A stretch of DNA of 6,577 nucleotides from an uncultured Desulfobulbus sp. (GTDB lineage: Bacteria > Desulfobacterota > Desulfobulbia > Desulfobulbales > Desulfobulbaceae). The stretch lies in contig CAMNHX010000095.1 of assembly GCA_946539945.1 (NCBI GenBank), positions 1-6,577 on the forward strand, in the 5' to 3' direction. A program made the position numbers and the translations under genes. The notes below the pieces were generated by a model that was given only the letters and a program-made list of their open reading frames with translations, had not been told where the DNA came from and made no database searches. Below are positions 1 through 4,666 of this stretch, one piece after another (positions within the stretch are counted from its first letter, which is position 1; every line of letters begins with the position of its first letter).

Positions 1-165
1 TTCTCCATGACTGCTTTCACCGTGCTGGCGCACTGGAAAGCCTTCAGCGCTTCGATCTTCAGACTTTCCAGCGAAGCGGTGAAAGGAGTAAAAAAAACAA
101 AGCGGAAGCACTTTATTGATTTTCTCGATTTTTCCTGTGGCAGCAAGCATTCCCTCTGCGTCCCG

Positions 166-191
166 GAGAAAATGCGAGAAAACACTGTTTT
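166..191. promoter_or_regulatory. Possible operator: phased GAGAAAA pair and AAAACA-C-TGTTTT palindrome
   Basis: GAGAAAA occurs at 166-172 and again at 176-182, exactly 10 bp apart, about one DNA turn. The second copy runs into a perfect 13-bp palindrome, AAAACA-C-TGTTTT, at 179-191. The 8-mer TTTTCTCG at 120-127 is the inverse of CGAGAAAA at 175-182. The group sits immediately upstream of the candidate -35 box of hslR, a usual place for an activator or repressor. No regulator family can be named from the motif, and AT-rich DNA produces such patterns by chance. Confidence 0.22.
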
Positions 192-195
192 GGCT

Positions 196-224
196 TTGTC
201 TGATTCCAAGAAGTACGCTATACC
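196..224 (+). promoter_or_regulatory. Candidate sigma70-type promoter of hslR
   Basis: TTGTCT (196-201) and TATACC (219-224) are separated by exactly 17 nt, and each matches the consensus at four of six positions. Transcription would start about 6-7 nt after the -10 box, at roughly 230-231, which is the first base of the hslR start codon. This would give a leaderless or nearly leaderless mRNA and would fit the lack of a Shine-Dalgarno sequence at the right distance from that ATG. The call rests on consensus matching alone. Confidence 0.35.
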
Positions 225-230
225 ATCGGC

Positions 231-611
231 ATGGATTCTGTACGGATTGATAAATGGTTATGGGCTGCCCGCTTCTTCAAGACGCGCTCGCTTGCAGCTA
301 GGGAGATCAGCGCTGGACACGTGACCTTGGCGGGTCAGCGCGTCAAACCGGCACGCCTTCTGCAGGCAGGGGATTTGCTCGTTGTGCGGGCAGGTTTCGA
401 TGTCTATACGGTGCGGGTTTTGGCGCTTTCAGAGCGGCGCGGACCAGCCTCTGTGGCCCGGCTCTTGTACGAGGAAACGCCAGAATCAGTGGCAAAACGC
501 GAGGCCGAGGCAACAGCTCGGCGTCTGGTGGGCGACGGCGCGGACCAGCCGGAGAAACGGCCAGACAAGCACGCACGCCGGAAGATCCGGCAATTTCTGA
601 AAAAAGAGTGA
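231..611 (+). CDS. hslR: Hsp15-like S4-domain RNA-binding protein
   Basis: This 126-residue protein is a member of the Hsp15 (HslR) family. In E. coli that protein binds free 50S subunits that still carry a nascent chain on tRNA and helps recycle stalled ribosomes. The S4 RNA-binding domain occupies about residues 3-62. It opens with RIDKWLWAARFFKTRS (5-20) and contains the family pattern G-H-V-T-L-A-G-Q-R-VKP (29-40) and the GD at 47-48. The C-terminal tail is strongly basic (RPDKHARRKIRQFLKK, 110-125), as is usual for the family. Length is close to the E. coli protein (about 133). ATG 231 is the only start after an in-frame stop at 201-203, and the family begins just before the RIDKWLW segment. 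There is no good ribosome binding site at normal spacing; a promoter just upstream suggests a leaderless start. The stop lies 14 nt before the IMP cyclohydrolase start, so the two genes are probably co-transcribed. Confidence 0.91.
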   Translation: MDSVRIDKWLWAARFFKTRSLAAREISAGHVTLAGQRVKPARLLQAGDLLVVRAGFDVYTVRVLALSERRGPASVARLLYEETPESVAKREAEATARRLVGDGADQPEKRPDKHARRKIRQFLKKE

Positions 612-625
612 GGGGGATAAACGAG

Positions 626-1243
626 ATGAAGAAAGCAGAACGGGCGCTCATCAGCCTGACCAACAAGAAACACTGCGCCGCCTTTGCCGTGGAACTGGCC
701 GCGCTGGGGATTGAACTGCTCTCCACCGGCGGCACAGCAGCAGTGCTCCGTGAAGCAGGGCTTGAGGTAGTGGATGTTTCCGACTGCACCGGCTTTCCCG
801 AAATGCTGGACGGTCGGGTCAAGACCCTGCACCCGGCAATCCACGGCGGGATCCTGTACCGGCGCGATAATCCCGAACATCTGCGCCAGTGTCAGGAACA
901 GGGCATCAAACCGATTGACATTGTGGCAGTCAATCTCTACGCCTTCACCGAAACCGTGGCAGATCCGGCCTGCACCCTGGAAAACGCGGTGGAACACATT
1001 GACATCGGCGGTCCCACGCTGTTGCGTGCAGCAGCCAAGAACTTCCACGACGTGACCGTGATCGCTGACCCGGACGACTACGCGCTGGTTCTGGACGAAC
1101 TCAAGACCAAGGGCAACACCACCGTGGAAACCCGTTTCCGGCTGGCACGCAAGGTCTTTACCCTGACCAGCCAATATGACACGGCCATCAGTCGCTGGCT
1201 GGACGGGATCGATCTGGCCACCAACCCCTTTTTCCGGTTCTAG
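626..1243 (+). CDS. purH: Stand-alone IMP cyclohydrolase (PurH N-terminal domain only)
   Basis: This protein closes the ring of FAICAR to give IMP, the last step of purine synthesis. Its 205 residues match only the N-terminal MGS-fold cyclohydrolase half of bifunctional PurH (usually about 510-530 residues). Family motifs are STGGT (33-37), TGFPEMLDGRVKTLHP (55-70) with the conserved Lys66, IHGG (72-75), NLY (103-105), IDIGGP (125-130), Lys138 and the final YD (184-185). The AICAR transformylase half is absent, and what follows is a separate gene, not a broken remnant. ATG 626 is preferred over GTG 608, which overlaps the hslR stop, because AGGGGG at 611-616 lies 9 nt upstream and family members begin at about this point. 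The stop is 2 nt before purN, so the two are likely translated together. AICAR formylation must be supplied by a gene outside the window. The symbol is used in a broad sense because only one PurH activity is present. Confidence 0.93.
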   Translation: MKKAERALISLTNKKHCAAFAVELAALGIELLSTGGTAAVLREAGLEVVDVSDCTGFPEMLDGRVKTLHPAIHGGILYRRDNPEHLRQCQEQGIKPIDIVAVNLYAFTETVADPACTLENAVEHIDIGGPTLLRAAAKNFHDVTVIADPDDYALVLDELKTKGNTTVETRFRLARKVFTLTSQYDTAISRWLDGIDLATNPFFRF

Positions 1244-1245
1244 TC

Positions 1246-1827
1246 ATGCGGCGGATCGCAGTGCTGCTTTCAGGCAGCGGCAGAACCCTGGACAACTTCC
1301 ACCGCTGCATTCAGAACGGCTCGCTGAATGCCTGTATTCAGGTGGTTGTGTCCAGCAGCGAACAGGCTTTGGGACTGGAAAAGGCGAAAAAATACGGCTA
1401 TCCGGCCTTCTGCGCCCAGAGTGACGAGGCAATCAACGCCATTCTTGCCAACTACGAGGTGGATCTGATAGCCCTGGCTGGCTACCTCAAACTCTACCGG
1501 CCACCGGAACAGCTGGCCCGGGCGGTTCTGAACATCCACCCCTCGCTGATTCCGGCCTTTTGCGGTCCCGGCTTTTACGGGCATCATGTGCATGAGGCGG
1601 TGAAGGCCCGTGGTTGCACGGTCAGCGGTTGCACGGTCCACTTTGCCAATGACCAGTACGATGCAGGCCCGATTGTGCTGCAACGCTGTGTGGCGCTTGA
1701 ACCGGAAGACAGCCCGGATGATATTGCAGACCGCGTCTTTGCCAAGGAGTGCGAAGCCTACCCCGAGGCCATCAATCTGGTGGACCAGCGGGGGACAGAC
1801 TATTTCTGGGACCGCGTTGAACGTTGA
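1246..1827 (+). CDS. purN: Phosphoribosylglycinamide formyltransferase (GAR transformylase)
   Basis: PurN transfers a formyl group from 10-formyltetrahydrofolate to GAR, the third step of purine synthesis, in the cytosol. The 193-residue length is typical. The N-terminal phosphate-binding loop is LLSGSGRTLDN (7-17), with SGSGR where E. coli has SGNGS. The catalytic trio is present: Asn96 and His98 in LNIHPSLIP (95-103), and Asp139 in YDAGP (138-142), equivalent to E. coli Asn106, His108 and Asp144. The stretch after the active site (PAFCGPGFYGHHVHEAV, 103-119) resembles the version in eukaryotic GART and some anaerobic bacteria more than E. coli PurN. The ATG has no clear ribosome binding site and lies 2 nt after the IMP cyclohydrolase stop, which points to translational coupling. 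The last four codons and the stop lie inside the heptanucleotide repeat, so the C-terminal end is repeat-encoded. Confidence 0.92.
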   Translation: MRRIAVLLSGSGRTLDNFHRCIQNGSLNACIQVVVSSSEQALGLEKAKKYGYPAFCAQSDEAINAILANYEVDLIALAGYLKLYRPPEQLARAVLNIHPSLIPAFCGPGFYGHHVHEAVKARGCTVSGCTVHFANDQYDAGPIVLQRCVALEPEDSPDDIADRVFAKECEAYPEAINLVDQRGTDYFWDRVER

Positions 1828-1906
1828 ATGTTGCGAGGTACGCGTTACGAGTTGCGAGTTGAAAGTTTTTGACTCGCAACTCATAACTCGCAACTCATAA
1901 CTCATA
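1816..1906. repeat. Heptanucleotide repeat array with inverted halves (13 units)
   Basis: Ninety-one bases divide cleanly into thirteen 7-nt units. From 1816 to 1871 there are eight degenerate units of GTTGMRN type, such as GTTGAAC, GTTGAAT, GTTGCGA (twice) and GTTACGA. From 1872 to 1906 there are five units of the opposite orientation: ACTCGCA, ACTCATA, ACTCGCA, ACTCATA, ACTCATA. The second half contains a perfect 14-bp direct repeat (1872-1885 and 1886-1899). The array starts inside the last codons of purN and ends 5 nt before the AGGAGG site of the next gene. Heptanucleotide tandem repeats are known from other bacteria, for example the STRR repeats of filamentous cyanobacteria. I recognise the style but cannot assign this one to a named family. 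Confidence 0.85.
1844..1887 (+). promoter_or_regulatory. Long RNA hairpin between purN and the DUF4126 gene
   Basis: Positions 1844-1860 pair with 1871-1887: fifteen Watson-Crick pairs, one U-G pair (1860 with 1871) and one mismatch (1848 with 1883). Pairing can extend inward to leave a 4-nt loop (1864-1867), and outward with about ten more pairs out of fourteen to 1830 and 1901. There is no U-run after the stem; the only T5 tract is in the apical part. It is therefore not a standard intrinsic terminator. It could protect the upstream mRNA 3' end from exonucleases or partly insulate the downstream genes. That role is inferred. Confidence 0.6.
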
Positions 1907-1921
1907 CAGCAGGAGGACACT

Positions 1922-2602
1922 ATGGAAACGCCCCTTGCATCCATTATTGCCACCATTTCCGCCACCATGGGTGTGGCCTGGGCCAGCGGTATCAACCTCT
2001 ACGCGGTTCTTCTGGTTTTGGGCCTGCTCGGTGCGACCGGAACCATGATTCTGCCGGAACACCTGCAAGTCCTGACCCATCCGGCTGTCATCCTTGCCTC
2101 TGGCTTCATGTACCTTATGGAGTTTTGCGCTGACAAGGCTCCGGGAGTGGACTCCGGCTGGGATGCCATCCACACCTTTATCCGTATTCCGGCAGGTGCG
2201 GTCCTGGCTGCCGGGATGGTTGGACAGGTCGATCCCGCGCTGATGGTTGCAGCCGGAGTCCTGGGCGGCACTGTCACTGCTGGCGCTCATGCGTTCAAGG
2301 CCGGTGGCCGGATACTCATCAATGCCTCGCCCGAGCCGTTTACCAACTGGACCGCCTCGGTTTCCGAAGATCTTGCAGCAGTGGGCGGAGTCTATCTCGC
2401 CCTGACCCATCCCTGGATATTCCTCACCCTGTTGGTTCTCTTCATCCTGCTGCTAGTCTGGCTCCTGCCCAAGATGTGGCAGGCAATCAAGACACTCTTC
2501 CAGAGCCTGGCGCGTTTCTTTGGAGCGCAGCCTGAAAACAGGAACATACAGATACCCGCGTCCACTGATGGACGTGTGGACAGTCCAGCCCGCCCGATTT
2601 GA
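1922..2602 (+). CDS. DUF4126 family integral membrane protein
   Basis: This 226-residue protein matches the DUF4126 family of uncharacterised inner-membrane proteins. Recognisable family features are SGINLYAVLLVLGLLG (22-37), the acidic segment MEFCADKAPGVD (66-77), WDAIHTFIRIPAG (80-92), and a glycine-rich hydrophobic stretch at 93-120. Four hydrophobic regions can be seen: about 7-39, 53-68, 89-119 and 152-183. The last is the most hydrophobic and ends in LLPKMW. A polar, probably cytoplasmic tail follows from about 185 to 226. The start is secure: a perfect AGGAGG (1911-1916) lies 5 nt before the ATG, the strongest ribosome binding site in the window. The function of the family is unknown, and the neighbours (purine genes before, pyrR after) do not settle it. 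The 94-nt gap upstream is filled by the repeat. Confidence 0.86.
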   Translation: METPLASIIATISATMGVAWASGINLYAVLLVLGLLGATGTMILPEHLQVLTHPAVILASGFMYLMEFCADKAPGVDSGWDAIHTFIRIPAGAVLAAGMVGQVDPALMVAAGVLGGTVTAGAHAFKAGGRILINASPEPFTNWTASVSEDLAAVGGVYLALTHPWIFLTLLVLFILLLVWLLPKMWQAIKTLFQSLARFFGAQPENRNIQIPASTDGRVDSPARPI

Positions 2603-2618
2603 GGGCAGATTCCATTCG

Positions 2619-2630
2619 GAGAGAGAGAGA
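2619..2630 (+). repeat. (GA)6 dinucleotide tract in the pyrR leader
   Basis: Six GA units lie 6 nt before the pyrR ATG, replacing a standard Shine-Dalgarno sequence. A register of GAGA pairing with the 16S rRNA tail could act as a weak binding site. Short tracts like this can change length by slippage, which here would alter spacing but not the reading frame. Confidence 0.6.
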
Positions 2631-2636
2631 AGAACA

Positions 2637-3176
2637 ATGGCGACAACCAGAACCATCATGACCGGTGCGGACATAGACCGAAGTCTTGACCGCATTGCCC
2701 TTGAAATTGTGGAACGCAACCCCGGACTGGAGGGGCTTTCCATTATCGGCATCCACACAGGCGGCGTCTTTCTGGCCCAGCGCCTGCAAGCCAGACTGGA
2801 AGCCGCAGTTCCGAATGTCAGCCTGCCCTCTGGCACGCTGGACATTACCCTGTATCGCGACGACTGGAGCCTGATCTCCCAGAATCCGGTGGTCAAGAAG
2901 TCGGACATCAGCTTCCTCATGGAGGATCGCCGGGTGATTCTGGTGGACGATGTGATCTTTACCGGGCGCACCATCCGTGCCGCCCTGGACGCCATCATGG
3001 ACTACGGCAGACCGCAGGCCATCCAGCTTGCGGTCCTGGTGGATCGCGGAGGCCGTGAACTGCCCATCCAGCCGGACTATGTGGGGATGCACGTCAGTGC
3101 CCGACCTGGAGAGCGGGTGGATGTGTTGCTGCATGAAAACGGCAGCGCCGACCTGGTGCAGTTTGAAGGTCCCTGA
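2637..3176 (+). CDS. pyrR: PyrR-type phosphoribosyltransferase / pyrimidine regulator
   Basis: PyrR proteins control pyrimidine genes in response to UMP, and many also convert uracil and PRPP to UMP. The 179 residues compare with 181 in B. subtilis and the alignment is nearly gap-free. The PRPP-binding loop is VILVDDVIFTGRT (100-112). Other family segments are LDITLYRDD (68-76), GRPQAIQLAVLVDRG (124-138) and ELPIQPDYVG (141-150). Compared with B. subtilis, three positions implicated in RNA binding differ: Thr18 is Asp, His22 is Leu, and His140 is Gly (residue 139 here), while Arg19, Arg27 and the following Arg are kept. TRG near residue 42 is TGG. The enzyme activity therefore looks intact, while attenuation by binding pyr mRNA is doubtful. 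ATG 2637 is chosen because the family begins here; the frame is open upstream but overlaps the DUF4126 gene. The ribosome binding site is a weak purine-rich (GA)6 tract. No pyrimidine pathway gene is adjacent. Confidence 0.92.
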   Translation: MATTRTIMTGADIDRSLDRIALEIVERNPGLEGLSIIGIHTGGVFLAQRLQARLEAAVPNVSLPSGTLDITLYRDDWSLISQNPVVKKSDISFLMEDRRVILVDDVIFTGRTIRAALDAIMDYGRPQAIQLAVLVDRGGRELPIQPDYVGMHVSARPGERVDVLLHENGSADLVQFEGP

Positions 3177-3206
3177 AGCCTCCCTCTCCTTTGCCAACAC
3201 AGTCCC

Positions 3207-4631
3207 ATGACCGTCATCCCCCCTGACTTTGCCGCTGTTGCGCAGCGCATCCACGAGAAAATGGCCAGCTATGACCGCTACAACTTCTCACCGCGCCGCA
3301 ACGACTTTCTGAAAGCCTTTTTTGACCTGGCCCAGGAGTACGACCAACTGGAAGACTTTTATCGTGTCTGCGTGGCCGTACCCCTGATCATGGCGGATAT
3401 TGCCTGCGATCTCTACATCTGCCGCCAGAAGGACGGGGAACTGGAACTGGTCTGCTCCTGCGAGCTGGGCATTCCTCTCATTCCGGAGCTGGCAAAACCG
3501 CCAGTCCACGCCTCGGAAGTCGCCTATGAGGAAGACGATATACTGGCAGTACCGGTGTTCAGCCGTCACCTCTTTACCAGGGGCGCACTTCTGCAGACCG
3601 AGGCTGGCAGTACCCTGAAAACAGCGGCAAACCAGTCCCGGCTGCTGGGCATGTTTGTGGTGCGGCGCAACGCCTCTCTGGACGAGGCAGAGCGCTTCTT
3701 TCTGGGCAAGTACGCAGGCCGCATTGGCTACAGTCTGGACAACCGCCTGCTGGCCCGCCAGAACGTGGAACGGCTGGAGTTCATCCGCACGCTGGTGATG
3801 GATATTGAGCACAACGTCATTGTGCCCAATATGTATTTCCGTTACCTGTTCAACCAGCTCAACAAGCGCATCGCCATGTTGCGGGCGCTGCGCATCAGCC
3901 TGGAGGGATTGACCAAAGAAGAAGATGCTTCAGGACTCTGCAGGCAGCACATCGCCTGCTTGCAGGAGATAGAGGAACAGCTAGCAAGCGACTATCTGGA
4001 ACTTGTGAAGCATCACAGTCACATTTCCCTGTTCATTGAAAGCCTGTTCCGGCGTGAACATTTTGAGCAGGGTCATCTGGTACTCCGGCCCAAGCGGTGT
4101 TTTATTGAAAAGGACATTATCATCCCGCAGCTTGAACACTACACCGCCAGGCTGGCAGCAGCGCACATCAGTGTGGACCGGCCCAGAAACATGGATCAGG
4201 AAGAGGTTCCCATCATGGTGGATATAGGGCTTCTGGCCCAGGTCTATGCCAACCTCTTTTCCAACGCGGCCAAGTACACCCGGGAAATCATTGACCATCA
4301 GGGCAGGCCGCGCAAAGCTGTGGCCTACGGGCGTGAGCGGGTGCAGGACTTCCTGAAACCCGGTCAGACCGGTATCAAGTTCAACGTGTTCACCACTGGC
4401 CCCACCATGAGTCAAGACGAGGGCAATCGCCTCTTTCAGGAGGGCGCACGCGGCGAACAGGACGGCAATCTGCCCGGAACCGGTCACGGACTGTCCTTTA
4501 TCCGCCACGTGGTGGAGATGCACGGCGGCAAGGTTGGGTACGAGGCTACCGACGAAGGCAACAACTTCTACTTTATCCTGCCGCTTCCCTGCGACCAGCA
4601 GGGCAGCCTCTGCCCGGGCTGCTACCGCTAG
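3207..4631 (+). CDS. Soluble histidine kinase-like protein with GAF-like input region
   Basis: This 474-residue protein has no membrane segment or signal peptide. Residues about 35-185 resemble a GAF-type sensory domain. A helical dimerisation region follows (about 185-285), with a candidate H-box DIEHNVIVPN (199-208) and His202 as the likely phosphoacceptor. The HATPase domain covers about 300-460: N-box QVYANLFSNAAKYT (345-358, Asn349 and Asn353) and G2 box GTGHGLSFIRHVVEMHGG (424-441). The G1 box is degenerate: VFTTGPTM (394-401) has Thr396 where an Asp or Asn that contacts adenine is usual. Cysteines are frequent in the input region (55, 67, 72, 83, 85), and three more form a C-x6-C-x2-C tail (462, 469, 472) after the domain. 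No response regulator is encoded nearby, so partner and signal are unknown. The gene follows pyrR by 30 nt. ATG 3207 has no clear ribosome binding site; ATG 3261 (residue 19) is an alternative start. Confidence 0.82.
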   Translation: MTVIPPDFAAVAQRIHEKMASYDRYNFSPRRNDFLKAFFDLAQEYDQLEDFYRVCVAVPLIMADIACDLYICRQKDGELELVCSCELGIPLIPELAKPPVHASEVAYEEDDILAVPVFSRHLFTRGALLQTEAGSTLKTAANQSRLLGMFVVRRNASLDEAERFFLGKYAGRIGYSLDNRLLARQNVERLEFIRTLVMDIEHNVIVPNMYFRYLFNQLNKRIAMLRALRISLEGLTKEEDASGLCRQHIACLQEIEEQLASDYLELVKHHSHISLFIESLFRREHFEQGHLVLRPKRCFIEKDIIIPQLEHYTARLAAAHISVDRPRNMDQEEVPIMVDIGLLAQVYANLFSNAAKYTREIIDHQGRPRKAVAYGRERVQDFLKPGQTGIKFNVFTTGPTMSQDEGNRLFQEGARGEQDGNLPGTGHGLSFIRHVVEMHGGKVGYEATDEGNNFYFILPLPCDQQGSLCPGCYR

Positions 4632-4666
4632 GCAGGCAATCCTTGTCTTTTGACTTTTTTTGAACG

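Larger units (their letters stand above)
1..230. other. Upstream region without a secure gene
   Basis: No recognisable protein is encoded here. About 90-230 is clearly AT-richer than the rest of the window, as expected for an intergenic promoter region. The minus strand is open from a GTG at 185-183 down to the window edge. Its last 26 or so codons (about 80-3) have GC-rich third positions, so the 5' part of a divergent gene is possible, but the peptide matches no family I know and no ribosome binding site supports a start. The plus-strand frame opening at position 7 runs into hslR in another frame and has no family resemblance. Short repeats at 118-191 are listed separately. Confidence 0.5.

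Noticed and set aside
3..185. Divergent minus-strand gene start (GTG at 185)
   Set aside because: The frame is open and its distal part has coding-like third positions, but only 61 codons are visible, the peptide is unrecognised and no start signal supports it. It is mentioned only in the region entry.
7..324. Plus-strand open frame of 105 codons before and overlapping hslR
   Set aside because: It runs into hslR in a different frame, has no ribosome binding site and no family resemblance, and crosses AT-rich promoter-like DNA.
404..1174. Minus-strand open frame of 256 codons opposite hslR and the IMP cyclohydrolase gene
   Set aside because: It overlaps two well supported genes across their boundary and has no recognisable motif.
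1241..1245. Frameshift or early stop splitting a full-length purH
   Set aside because: The sequence after the TAG is intact purN, and no AICAR transformylase motif appears in any frame nearby, so the short cyclohydrolase is natural.
1872..1906. CRISPR-like reading of the tandem repeat
   Set aside because: Units are 7 nt, contiguous and without spacers. This is a tandem repeat, not a CRISPR array.
1270..1995. Minus-strand frame through purN and the repeat, and a plus-strand frame at 1610-1900
   Set aside because: Both are read through the repeat and shadow purN. The serine- and leucine-rich peptide near 1830-1905 is only the translation of the 7-nt units.
4602..4661. Possible intrinsic terminator between the kinase and U32 genes (CTGCC / GGCAG stem and T7 at 4655-4661)
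   Set aside because: The stem is only 5 bp with a loop of about 16 nt, and the T-run lies some 20 nt away, so it does not form a proper terminator.
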